Both the position numbers and the translations under genes were made by a program. The notes beneath the pieces are model-generated. The model was not told the origin of the DNA, ran no database searches, and saw only the letters and a program-made list of their open reading frames with translations. From Acidobacteriota bacterium (GTDB lineage: Bacteria > Acidobacteriota > Aminicenantia > Aminicenantales > Saccharicenantaceae), in assembly GCA_014894455.1 (NCBI GenBank), contig JADBLN010000020.1, positions 1 through 46,028 on the forward strand: a stretch of 46,028 nucleotides of DNA, in the 5' to 3' direction. The first letter of the stretch is position 1; every line of letters starts with the position of its first letter. Below are positions 16,978 to 25,600 of this stretch, one piece after another.

Positions 16978-18123
16978 TCAGGCCGTGAGGACTTTGTTGA
17001 CCGCCTCGCTTCCCGACCCCGGCTTGAACCGGCAGCCGAGCCCCTCGAGCGTCTTCTCCACGGCCTCGATCGCGAACCTCACCTGGGCCGAGGTCAAGTT
17101 GCCCATGTGTCCCATGCGGAAGACCTTACCCAGCGTCTGGGCCAGGCCGCCGGCGACAACGACGCCGTTCTCGTAAAGCGACGAGCGGAAGGCCTTGTCG
17201 TCGACGCCGTCCGGGTAGCGGACGACGGACAGCGTCGAGGCCGTGAACCGCGGGTCGGTGAAAAAGGTGAAGCCGAGGGCGGCCAAGCCGGCCCGGATGG
17301 CCTCGGCGAAGAGGTCGTGACGTTCGAAGCGTTCCTCGATGCCCTCCTCGAGGATGATGCGCGTCGCCTCGGCGAAGGCGCGGACCTCGTTGACGCAGGG
17401 CGTCGAGAAATATTTCGCGGGGTCGTGCATGACGGGCAGCCAGCGGAGGAGGTCGGAATAATAAGCCGGGATGGAAGCCAGGCTCCGGCGCTTCTCCATG
17501 GCCGGCTCGGAAAGGACTAGGATGGCCAGGCCCGGCGGCGTGCCCAGGCATTTCTGGGCCGCGGTCAGGACGACGTCGATGCCCCAGGCGTCCATGCGCT
17601 CCGGGACGCCGCCCGTGGCGCAGACACCATCGACGACGAAGAGCGACCCCGTTTTCTCCAGAACTTGGCTGTATTCCTCGACGGGGGCGCCGGCGCCGGT
17701 CGCGGTGTCGACGTGGGTGCAGACGACGACGTTGTAGTTCTTCTCTTTCAGCCGCGCCTCGAGCTCCCTCGGCGTGACGGCCCTGCCCCATTCACACTCG
17801 AGGACGTCGTGCTCGAGGCCGAAGGCCCGGCAGATGTCGGCCATCCGCCTGCCGAAATAGCCCTGGGAGAGGACGAGGACGCGGTCGCCCGGGCCGACCG
17901 TGTTGAGGACGGCCATCTCCATGGACAATGTACCGGCCCCGGAGATGATGAAAGGCTCTCCGTTCTCGCAAAAGACGATCTTCTTGAGGTTCTCGCAGGC
18001 CTCCTTGAGGTCCCGGGCCATGTCCGGCCCGACGTGGGAGACCGTGGGCTTGGCCAAGACGTCGAGGATCCGCGGGACGACCGGGCTGGGGCCCGGGATC
18101 AGGAGCAGTTTTTCTTGAGACAT
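16978..18123 (-). CDS. class V aminotransferase, alanine-glyoxylate/serine-pyruvate type
   Basis: The 381-residue enzyme opens with LLLIPGPSPV, the hallmark N-terminus of the alanine-glyoxylate and serine-glyoxylate aminotransferase group. SGAGTLSMEMA is the PLP phosphate loop, VDGVCATGG carries the PLP aspartate, and TAAQKCLGTPPGLA holds the Schiff-base lysine. It should move an amino group between alanine or serine and glyoxylate or pyruvate in the cytoplasm, a source of glycine. The ATG at 18123 has AGAGGA upstream; the track start at 18141 is a TTG without support. It leads a two-gene operon with the DUF362 protein. Phosphonate- or isopenicillin-type relatives share the fold, so the exact substrate pair is uncertain. 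Confidence 0.88.
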   Translation of the reverse strand: MSQEKLLLIPGPSPVVPRILDVLAKPTVSHVGPDMARDLKEACENLKKIVFCENGEPFIISGAGTLSMEMAVLNTVGPGDRVLVLSQGYFGRRMADICRAFGLEHDVLECEWGRAVTPRELEARLKEKNYNVVVCTHVDTATGAGAPVEEYSQVLEKTGSLFVVDGVCATGGVPERMDAWGIDVVLTAAQKCLGTPPGLAILVLSEPAMEKRRSLASIPAYYSDLLRWLPVMHDPAKYFSTPCVNEVRAFAEATRIILEEGIEERFERHDLFAEAIRAGLAALGFTFFTDPRFTASTLSVVRYPDGVDDKAFRSSLYENGVVVAGGLAQTLGKVFRMGHMGNLTSAQVRFAIEAVEKTLEGLGCRFKPGSGSEAVNKVLTA

Positions 18124-18152
18124 CGTTTTCCTCTCGCGCAAAAATCGCGTCC

Positions 18153-18181
18153 ATTGTGACCAATTGCGCGGGATAAATCAA
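18153..18181 (-). promoter_or_regulatory. candidate promoter of the aminotransferase/DUF362 operon
   Basis: Minus-strand TTGATT (18176-18181), 17 bp, CACAAT (18153-18158). It lies just outside the palindrome element that begins at 18195. Confidence 0.35.
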
Positions 18182-18194
18182 GACGAGCCTTGGA

Positions 18195-18339
18195 GCGCTG
18201 CCCGTTTTGGCAGTGATAGGGACCATGCATCTCCCCCGGCCCCCGGGAACCAGTCCCGACGGTTCCCCCGTCGGCCAGCCGACGGGTCCCCCTCCGCTAC
18301 GGGGGCTTTGCATGGTCCCTATCACTGCCCGGGCAGCGC
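18195..18339. repeat. 145-bp nested palindromic element
   Basis: The outer arms GCGCTGCCCG (18195-18204) and CGGGCAGCGC (18330-18339) are perfect complements, as are the 21-bp arms starting GGCAGTGATAGG (18209-18229) and ending CTATCACTGCC (18309-18329). The core contains further stems: GGGAACC/GGTTCCC (18245, 18261), CCGACGG/CCGTCGG (18256, 18268), CCCGTCGG/CCGACGGG (18267, 18279) and CCCCC/GGGGG (18288, 18301). Several of these exclude one another. No ORF of note lies inside. The form suggests a MITE or REP-like mobile remnant, or a structured RNA. It lies between two minus-strand genes. Confidence 0.8.
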
Positions 18340-18347
18340 CCCTGGAG

Positions 18348-18396
18348 AAAAAGGGGCCGGTTCTATTTTTCACACGTGAAAAATAGAACCGTCCCT
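18348..18396 (-). terminator. near-perfect hairpin, terminator of the VIT/VWA gene and possible REP unit
   Basis: GGTTCTATTTTTCAC (18359-18373) and its exact complement (18376-18390) are separated by 2 nt, and pairing continues imperfectly into flanking GGGGCC/GTCCC. On the minus strand the stem is followed by CCCCTTTTT (T-run complement at 18348-18352), only about 10 bp after the VIT/VWA stop, as in an intrinsic terminator. The AT-rich stem and its closeness to the larger palindrome also suit a repetitive extragenic palindrome. Confidence 0.65.
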
Positions 18397-18407
18397 TTGT
18401 ATTGGGG

Positions 18408-20513
18408 CTATTCGACGATACGGTAGCTCACGCCTTCGAAGACGACGACCAGCTTGTTTCCCGCCGAGAGATACTTGGCGATCCCCGGCTTTTCGGCGAT
18501 CAGCTTGTAGAATGCGTCCGAGTTGAACTTGAATTCGGTGACGGGCGCTCCTTCTTTGTATTCGCTGTCGGTCCAGACCCCCTCCTTGAGGTAGAACGTC
18601 TTGTCGTCCTTATACAGGATCCGCTCCGAAGCGACCTGGGCAGCCCGGTCCTCGAGCTTGAAAGCCTGAGTGGCTTTGGCCGCCCGAACCGCGCCCACGC
18701 CGCCGACGACGCCGCCAACGATGGCTTCCCGGGCGGCCGGGGCCGCAGCATCGAGGGCCTGAGCTTCCTTTTCCGTGACCAGGAACGACGTGTACGGCGT
18801 GACGATGCCGTACTTGAGGCCGAGGCGCCTGATCTCATCGACGAGCTCCCGGTTCGAGCCCTGGAGGCGGATCTCCTCGAGGAGGTAGCCGATGCGCCGC
18901 GTCGCCCACAGCCGGGGCAGAAAATTGAAGGAATCGCCCTTGGCTATGACCCGGCCTTCGAGGGCGAAGCGCTTCTCCTCCCGGCCGCTCTTTCCGGTCA
19001 GAGCGACGCTCACCGGTCCACTTCCCGTGTACTTGCCGACGAGGACGAACTGGGAGCCCTTGAAGAGATCGGGCAGGGAGCGGGGATAGACCTGGCTCGT
19101 TTCGATCCCCCTGAACGTGACGGCCAGGTCGGAGAGGAGGGGTGAGGAGATCTTCTCGTAGAAACTCGAAACGGCGACTTCGAGATTCTCGTCCTCGCCG
19201 ATGTAGACGGACGTCCCGCGATGGTCCGTGGAGATCCTGTCCAGGAGCTCGGTGTTGACGTCGTTCCCGACGCCGAAGACGAAGACTCTGGCCCGGGCGT
19301 CATTCGCCTTTTGGATATTCCTCAGGATGTCGGCCGTTTCGGTCGTCCCGGCCGTCGGCAGGCCGTCGGTCAGGAAAAGGACGTAGTTCGGGCGCTCCCC
19401 GGTCCGCATCCGCGCCAGGGCCGCGAGGAGCGCGTCGTTGATGTTCGTGCCCCCCGTATCTTCGATGGCCTCGACGAACTTGAGGGCCCGGCCGATGTTT
19501 TCGGCCGTCGCCGGGACGAGCGTTTCCGAAAACGGCGTCACGCCGTCATCGAAATCGACGACCGTAAATTCGTCGCGCCGGTCGAGGTGGTTGAGGATGA
19601 ACCGGGCCGCTTCCTTGGTCTGGCGCATTTTGGCCCCGCTCATGCTCCCCGAGCTGTCGAAGACGAGGACGATCGTCTTGTTGACGACTCTCTCCCCGGC
19701 GGCCGCGAAGCGCGGTGAGGCCAGGAGCATGAAATACCCGCCGTCGGGGCCCTCCCAGTTCAGAAAGGACAGGCCGATATCGTCTTTCGAGAGTGAGTAG
19801 TAGACGAGGAAATCCTTATCCGGCCGGACGCGCTTGTCCTCGTAGCCGACGCGGGCGCGGCCCGGACCGTCCTTCCTGACGGAGACCTTGTGGGAGGGCG
19901 AATAGACGTTGAGGATCGGGATCTGGCTTTCGATCCGGACGGAGACACTGACATCCTCGAGCGGGTCGCGGGAGAACCTCTCCGTGCTCAGGGGATAGAG
20001 GTACTTAACCAGGCCGCCGTCGGACTTGAGGACCTCCGTATAGGAGATCTGGACCCGCTTCTCGCCATTGGCCGGGATGGGAAACACCCTGGCCCGGAAG
20101 AGGTTGTGGCCCATGTACTCGAGAAGCCCCGGGTCGCGCATCCGGCGGACGATGTCCTCGTAGATCCGCCGGGCTTCGCGGCCGTCGAGGATCTCACCCT
20201 TGACCCTCTCGTTTCCGATGTACATGGCGAACTCGGAGACGGAGGCGCCTTCCGGAACGGGGAAGATGTAGGTCCCTTCGATGTCCCGGCCGAAGTGGTT
20301 GACAAACACCTGGTCGACCGAGGTCTTGGCCACCTGGTCGACGATCTCCACGGTGACGTGATGGTACTTGACACTGAGCGGCGGGATGTCCTGCCCCGGC
20401 CGCGGGCTGGGAATGATGAAACCGTCGGCCCGGAGCCCGGGCGCCGCGGCCAAAAGGACCGCCAGCGCGCCCAGGTTGATCAGACTCTTGATCGTTCGTC
20501 CTCGATTCTTCAT
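18408..20513 (-). CDS. secreted VIT and von Willebrand factor A domain protein
   Basis: The 701-residue product has a signal peptide (ending PGLRADG), an N-terminal VIT domain (about 30-165; VSVKYHHV-like strands, VPEGASVSEF, GEILDGREARRIYEDI) and a VWA domain (about 280-460). The metal-ion-dependent adhesion site is complete: DSSGSMSG, the threonine in DTGGTN and TDGLP. This is the inter-alpha-trypsin-inhibitor-like arrangement, used for metal-dependent protein binding outside the cytoplasm. The C-terminal 240 residues include an alanine-rich stretch and no known domain. The start at 20513 follows AAGGAGG closely; the track start 28 codons upstream is not supported. A -10-like TATAAA (20556-20561, minus) lies about 45 bp upstream. 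The binding partner is unknown; such proteins sometimes pair with marine-proteobacterial sortases, but none is adjacent. Confidence 0.88.
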   Translation of the reverse strand: MKNRGRTIKSLINLGALAVLLAAAPGLRADGFIIPSPRPGQDIPPLSVKYHHVTVEIVDQVAKTSVDQVFVNHFGRDIEGTYIFPVPEGASVSEFAMYIGNERVKGEILDGREARRIYEDIVRRMRDPGLLEYMGHNLFRARVFPIPANGEKRVQISYTEVLKSDGGLVKYLYPLSTERFSRDPLEDVSVSVRIESQIPILNVYSPSHKVSVRKDGPGRARVGYEDKRVRPDKDFLVYYSLSKDDIGLSFLNWEGPDGGYFMLLASPRFAAAGERVVNKTIVLVFDSSGSMSGAKMRQTKEAARFILNHLDRRDEFTVVDFDDGVTPFSETLVPATAENIGRALKFVEAIEDTGGTNINDALLAALARMRTGERPNYVLFLTDGLPTAGTTETADILRNIQKANDARARVFVFGVGNDVNTELLDRISTDHRGTSVYIGEDENLEVAVSSFYEKISSPLLSDLAVTFRGIETSQVYPRSLPDLFKGSQFVLVGKYTGSGPVSVALTGKSGREEKRFALEGRVIAKGDSFNFLPRLWATRRIGYLLEEIRLQGSNRELVDEIRRLGLKYGIVTPYTSFLVTEKEAQALDAAAPAAREAIVGGVVGGVGAVRAAKATQAFKLEDRAAQVASERILYKDDKTFYLKEGVWTDSEYKEGAPVTEFKFNSDAFYKLIAEKPGIAKYLSAGNKLVVVFEGVSYRIVE

Positions 20514-20636
20514 GGTCTCCTCCTTGAGCATGTTGCTGCTCCTGCCTTTCATTCCTTTATACAACCGAGATCGCCGTTTTGTTCCATCTGCGGCCAAGGA
20601 AGGTCAGGATGACGCCCCCGATCTTCATGGGCCGGT

Positions 20637-21704
20637 CTATTTTTCCTTGACCCGGCCGACTTCGAAGAGGGGCTCGCCTTCGTTGCAGGGCGGCGTGCCG
20701 ATGATGTAGAGAAGGATGCCTGAGAAGGGGGCCTTGACATCCTCTTTCCTCTGGCCGAGGTAGTCGGTTATGGTGCCGACGACCTGGCCCTGCTTGACGT
20801 AATAGCCCATCTCGACCTTGGGGGCGAAGAGTCCGTCCCATTTCGAATAGACGACTTCGTACTTGTCGATCCAGACGGGGTCGGCGGCCGGCGCGGGGTC
20901 GCCGTCGATCATGTCGAGGTGGCGCATGACGCTCAGGACGCCCCTGACGTTCCGGGCGACGGATTCCTCGTCCGTGCGGCCGAGATATCCCGCCTCCGTC
21001 GTGATGGCCGGCTTTCCTTGGAGGATGGCCGTGTTGCCCAGATACTTGGACTCGGTCAGGACTTTCGTCCGCGACTCGTCGATGACGATGTGCGGGATGC
21101 CGAAGGCCAGTGCCAGGTCCCGGGTTTTTGCGTCGAACTTTTTGTCGCCGCTGATCATCCAGTAGGTGTAGGGGATGAGGGCCTCGTTGCCGTCGCCACA
21201 GTGCATGTCGATGAGGACGTCCGCGCGCTTGACGACCTCCTCGTTGAGCACGGCGGCGATCCTCTGGCTCATCGTCCCGTCGAGGTCGCCGGGGAAAACG
21301 CGGTTGAGGTTCTTCCAGTCGTCGGGGCCGTAGTAGATCGTCCGGCGCTTGAAGCTCGGCAGGTTGGCGACGTGGACCATGAGGACCGTCCCGATCAGGG
21401 CCTTGGGGTCGATCAGGTCCTTCACCCGGTAGAGCGCCAGGATGGGCGGATATTCGTAAGCGTGGACGCCGGCGACGAGGGCCAGGACTTTGCCCTTTTT
21501 CGCCCCGTGGATCACCGTGTACGGGATTTGTGTCCCAACGCCGTCCTTCTCCAGAACATTCAGATAGCCCGAAAAGGCACTGCCGCTCTTGACGCGGGCG
21601 TCGCCGATGACGAAATCATCGCCGCCGCTCCACGCCGGGAGGGCTAAAACGAGGGCGACGAGAACGAGGGCTCCGCCCAACTTCCTTAATATGCTCAAAA
21701 TCAT
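20637..21704 (-). CDS. exported succinylglutamate desuccinylase/aspartoacylase-family protein
   Basis: This 355-residue protein has a signal peptide (hydrophobic core ALVLVALVLALPAWS), unusual for a family best known from cytoplasm. The zinc carboxypeptidase-like (M14/AstE) site is visible: GVHAYEYPP supplies His and Glu and VLIDMHCGD the second His. The family removes acyl or amide groups from amino-acid-like substrates. The C-terminal 80 residues (GYYVKQGQVVGTITDYLG...VKAPFSGILLY) resemble a lipoyl/biotinyl-type hammerhead fold, as in other AstE-like proteins. Start chosen at the ATG with AGGAGG 7 bp upstream and a strong promoter before it. It lies 123 bp upstream of the VIT/VWA gene on the same strand; the pair may work together at the cell surface, but that is a guess. 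Confidence 0.85.
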   Translation of the reverse strand: MILSILRKLGGALVLVALVLALPAWSGGDDFVIGDARVKSGSAFSGYLNVLEKDGVGTQIPYTVIHGAKKGKVLALVAGVHAYEYPPILALYRVKDLIDPKALIGTVLMVHVANLPSFKRRTIYYGPDDWKNLNRVFPGDLDGTMSQRIAAVLNEEVVKRADVLIDMHCGDGNEALIPYTYWMISGDKKFDAKTRDLALAFGIPHIVIDESRTKVLTESKYLGNTAILQGKPAITTEAGYLGRTDEESVARNVRGVLSVMRHLDMIDGDPAPAADPVWIDKYEVVYSKWDGLFAPKVEMGYYVKQGQVVGTITDYLGQRKEDVKAPFSGILLYIIGTPPCNEGEPLFEVGRVKEK

Positions 21705-21734
21705 TAAGGACCTCCTGCGGGGGATATCGCCGGT

Positions 21735-21763
21735 ATTGTATATAAACGGGAGAGCGTATTCAA
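21735..21763 (-). promoter_or_regulatory. promoter of the exported deacylase gene
   Basis: Minus-strand TTGAAT (21758-21763), 17 bp, TACAAT (21735-21740). It is back to back with the plus-strand promoter 20 bp away. Confidence 0.55.
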
Positions 21764-21783
21764 AGGAAACAGTTGCCCGCGCG

Positions 21784-21813
21784 TTGACCGCGACGCTTTA
21801 CTTTTGATATACT
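21784..21813 (+). promoter_or_regulatory. promoter of the small membrane protein gene
   Basis: TTGACC (21784-21789), 18 bp, TATACT (21808-21813), each one mismatch from consensus. GGGAGG follows before the ATG at 21847. Confidence 0.6.
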
Positions 21814-21846
21814 CCCGGCGGAACAATCTCGCAGGGAGGTCCACCA

Positions 21847-22083
21847 ATGGGTAAATTCATCGCCGTCATCGGCGGGCTCGCGGCCATGGCCGGCGGCCTG
21901 GCGCTCGTCATCTTCTCGCCTCTCTTCCGGTCCGCCCTCTACCACCTGATCCTGGGATTCATCCCTCCGATCCTCTTCTTCGGAGGGTTCATCGGCCTCA
22001 TCGCCGGGATCAGCAGCATCAAGGACGCCAAGAGGACCAAGAAGCTCGAGCAGGAAACCGAGCCCAAGAAGAGCGACGCCTGA
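21847..22083 (+). CDS. small two-helix membrane protein, unknown
   Basis: The 78-residue product has two hydrophobic helices (about 4-25 and 33-57), the first rich in Gly and Ala, followed by a charged tail KDAKRTKKLEQETEPKKSDA that should be cytoplasmic. I do not recognise a family. The gene is convincing because a near-consensus promoter and a strong ribosome site (GGGAGG) precede it and it ends cleanly. It may be transcribed with the next gene, although a separate weak promoter and a 126-bp gap lie between them. In the gap I see only small GC-rich stems. Confidence 0.7.
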   Translation: MGKFIAVIGGLAAMAGGLALVIFSPLFRSALYHLILGFIPPILFFGGFIGLIAGISSIKDAKRTKKLEQETEPKKSDA

Positions 22084-22167
22084 TCCCGTCTCCGGCCTTC
22101 CCTTGAAAGCCGTCCCCTGATCAGGCCGCGAGGCCGTCTCGGAACGGGCGGACGCCGGCAGCCTCTC

Positions 22168-22197
22168 TTGCCTGCCCGGAAAGGGCTGTGCTAAGAT
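22168..22197 (+). promoter_or_regulatory. candidate near-leaderless promoter of the secreted protein/kinase pair
   Basis: TTGCCT (22168-22173), 18 bp, TAAGAT (22192-22197), only 12 bp before the GTG start at 22210. There is no ribosome site between them. Confidence 0.4.
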
Positions 22198-22209
22198 GGT
22201 GACGGCAAC

Positions 22210-22656
22210 GTGGTCAACTTTCACATTCTCGCCCTCTCTGTCCTGCTCGCCCTGCCCTTCCCCATAGCGGCGCGCGTCGAGAAGGCCTTTCTCCAGAACT
22301 CGCCGCAAATCCTCCGCGAGCTGATGACGTCGGAAGGCACGATCCCCGTCTCCCTTCCCGAGCCCCTGTCCCTCGCCGACCAGCTGTCGCCCGACCAGGC
22401 CTACCTCGTCTTCGGCAGGATCTTCTCCGTCTTCAAGACGACGGAGTTTACCACCGACCCGCAGCTGTCCGCCCTGCCGGGCCTGCCGGGCGGCATCCTG
22501 AAAGCCCGCTGGTCGTTCCGGAACGAGCGCACGGGCGACCAGTATCCTTTCCGCGTCTACTTCTTCGTCGTCCCCGAACGGCTGCCCCCGTCGGCCGGCA
22601 AGCCCGGCCCCGTGATCGCCCTCAAGATCGTCGAGATCCGGGCGGAGAAGCTCTGA
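22210..22656 (+). CDS. small secreted protein coupled to a histidine kinase (DUF4783-like)
   Basis: The 148-residue product starts at GTG and has a signal peptide (HILALSVLLALPFPIAA). The mature part looks like a small alpha+beta, NTF2-like fold: an opening helix VEKAFLQNSPQILRELM, then EGTIPVSL, the helix LSPDQAYLVFGRIFSVFKTTEF, and strands ending LKIVEIRAEKL. This reminds me of the DUF4783 group, a tentative match from memory. The stop overlaps the kinase ATG by one base (TGATG), so the two are translationally coupled. A periplasmic partner or ligand-binding accessory to the kinase is a reasonable inference. The gene seems to be expressed from a near-leaderless promoter. Confidence 0.65.
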   Translation: MVNFHILALSVLLALPFPIAARVEKAFLQNSPQILRELMTSEGTIPVSLPEPLSLADQLSPDQAYLVFGRIFSVFKTTEFTTDPQLSALPGLPGGILKARWSFRNERTGDQYPFRVYFFVVPERLPPSAGKPGPVIALKIVEIRAEKL

Positions 22657-25600
22657 TGGCCGGGCGCCGGTTCTGGACCCGCAACACCCTTCTCACTGTG
22701 AGCGGGGCGGCCGTCGCCCTTGCCCTCATCGTCGGCGCGCTGTCCCTCGCGCTCCCCCGGTTTCTTTCCCGGGACTACGACGCCAAGAGCCTCACCTCCC
22801 TGCGCAAGCAAGCCGTCCTGACGAGGCAGGGTTTCGCTTCGCTCCTGGCTTCCCTCGAGTCCCGGAAGGCCCGGTTCGAGCGCCTGCCTCTCCCCGCGGA
22901 AGCCAAGGACGCCTATCCCCTATTCCAGAAGGAGGGCCTCGACCCCGAGACCGAAGGCATCGCCCTCGGCAACGGCGACGGCCTCTTCGAAGTCTGGTAC
23001 GGCAACGTCCTGAGCCTCGCCGACCAGGTCGGGGGAGAGGACCTCGAGGTCTTGAAACGGAGCGGCAGCTCGTTCCTCGTCCGGAGCAAGGCCTCGGTCT
23101 ATCTCATCGCCCTCCAGCCCTTGAAAGACGGCGGCCGCATGCTGGCCCACTTCGCCCGGCTGGCCTTCATCCCCCAGTTCCAGTCCTCGCACATCCGCGA
23201 GTCCCACGCCCTCCGGCCGGCCTTCCGGGCCGACTTCGACATCGACTACTGGGACTTCCGCGAGGATGTCGAGGGGTTCGAGAAGTTCTTCGGCCGGCAC
23301 AAGGACGAATTCACGGGCCAGCCGCGGCAGAAAAACGAGATCCAGACCCTCTTTTTCCCCCTCCGGAACGAGACGGGACGCATCATGGCCACCGTGACCC
23401 TGGCCTCCCCGTCGCTGACCGCCAAGCTAAGCCGTGCCCGCGAGGGCCTCCGTCTCGTGCTCCTGCTCCTGCTTTTCGCTGGGGGCCTCGCGGCCGTCGC
23501 CTTTTTCTGGTCGTCGCCCGATTTCCGCCATGGCCGGGACGTCGTGTCGGGCGGCCTCGGGGCGGCCCTCCTGGTCGGGCTGCGGCTCCTCGCCCTTCCC
23601 TTGGGGCACCTGGAAAAGATCCAATCCCTCAGCCTGTTCAAGCCGTCCGTGGCCGGGTTCTCCTCCTGGGGCGGCCTGACCCGATCTCCAGCGGACATCT
23701 TCCTGACCTCCCTCGCGGCCCTCGGCCTGGCGTCCTGCCTGGCCGTCTGCGCCCTCAAGCCCAAGCACGAAGACGGGGACGGCTTCCCGGCCTATCTCGG
23801 CATCGCGTCGTCCGTCCTGGCCGCGGCGCTCGCCGGCGGGGGGATCCTCGTCCTGATGAAGGTCTTTCGTCACGTCGTCTTCAACTCCAATCTCTCGCTG
23901 CTCCGCTGGGATTTCGACGTCTCCCGCCTCGCCCTCCAGCTCAGCCTGTTCCTTTTTCTGGTCGCCGTTCTCATCGTCCTGGCGGTCGCCTTCCGGCTGG
24001 CCCTGCTTGGCTCCCGGGCCAAAGCCGCCTCCGGGGTGGCCGTCGTCCTGGCGGCGACGGGCGCCGTCTTTCTCGACGCCGACCGGTCGCTCTTCCTGGC
24101 CGCCGTCAGCGCGGCCCTCATCGCCTGGCTCTTCGCGGTCGCCGCGATCCCGAACCTCACGCGGCGGCGCGAGATCTGGTTCGCCGGCCTCGTCCTGACG
24201 GCCCTCTGGATGTCGCGTTCTCTCGACGGCCTGAGCGTCGTCCGGACCCACCGGCTTCTCGAAACGACCCTCGCCCACACGATCCTGACACAGGAAACCT
24301 GGGGGAACTTCCTGATCGAGGAATCCCTGCCGGGACTCGACCGCGGCGAGCGGCTCATCGTCTCCTTTTTCAAGGACCCCCAGAACTCCGAATTCGCCCA
24401 TTCGCTCTGGGAAAAAAGCCCCGTCGCGAAATTCAACTGGTACTCGAGCCTCGAGGTCCGCGATGCCGAGGGCAACACGCTCAGCCGTTTCTCGCTCAAC
24501 GTCCCCAAGATCCTGGGCGGCCCGCCCGACCTCGAGCCCGCCAGGGACTGGACCATCGTCCCGTATTCCCAGACCTTCATCGGAAAGGAAAAGGATTTCC
24601 TGGTCGGCTACAAGGACTACTACGACGGCGGCGTGCGCCTCGGACGCGTCATCCTCTACGTCTCCCTCGACCCGGAGATGCTCCCGTTCCTGTATTCCGC
24701 CAACCCCTATTTTGAGGTCCTCCGGACCGACTCGCTCCCCTCCCTCAACCAGTTCGACTTCGGCTGCGAGATCTTCGACCTCGAAGGCCGTTCCCTCTTC
24801 AACCCCCGCAAGCTGACCGCCGGGCTTTCGACCGGCGACCTCGCCCGGCTTCGCGCCTCCTCCACGCCGTTCTGGTCGGAGCTCCGGGAACGGGGGACGG
24901 TGTACGATGCGTATCTCTTCCGCTCGGGCGAGCGCTGTTACAGCCTCTTTTCGCCGCGGAAGGATATCAAGACCCGGGCCGTCGATTTCCTGCGGTTCTT
25001 CTTCCTCGGGCTGGCTGCGGCCATGACCGTCCTCCTCGTCGTCACCATGGCCTCCGGTATGGCTTCGGTCCGCAAGCCCCTCTGGTCGTTCTCGAACCGC
25101 GTCTACGCCTCGTTCCTGGCCGTAGCCCTCGTGCCCCTGCTCCTCTACACCGTCTTCACCCGGAACTTGTTCGACAGCCTGTTCACCGAGCGGTTCGTCG
25201 AGGACGCCGCCATCCACGCGAGCTACGCCCAAGGCCTCATGGAGGCCTTCCTCATCATCCAGGGCATCGAGGTCTCTCCCTACCTCGCGCCCTCGGAGGA
25301 CCTGGCCCTCTGGATCAGCTCGACCCTCTCGAACGACGTCATCCTCTATGGGGACGCCGTGCTCCTCGCCTCGAGCCGGCGGGAATTCTTCGACAGCGGC
25401 CTCCTGCCCGAGATCCTCGACGGGGAGGCCTACCAGGCCCTCGTCTACGACCGAAAGCCGTTCTTCACCCAGCGGACGCGCCTCGGCGGCTACTCCTTCC
25501 AGACCCTGACCGTCCCCTACGACTTCAAGAACACGACGCTCTTCATCTCCCTGCCCTTCCCCTTCGAGAAGGAGCAACTGACCAAGGCCACCCAGGAGAT

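Noticed and set aside
18195-18396. CRISPR array or integron attC cluster
   Set aside because: There is no regular repeat-spacer pattern and no cassette ORF or integrase; only two palindromic units are present.
23427-25577. 716-residue minus-strand ORF opposite the kinase
   Set aside because: Highly charged low-complexity product, no recognisable domain; explained as antisense of the kinase gene.
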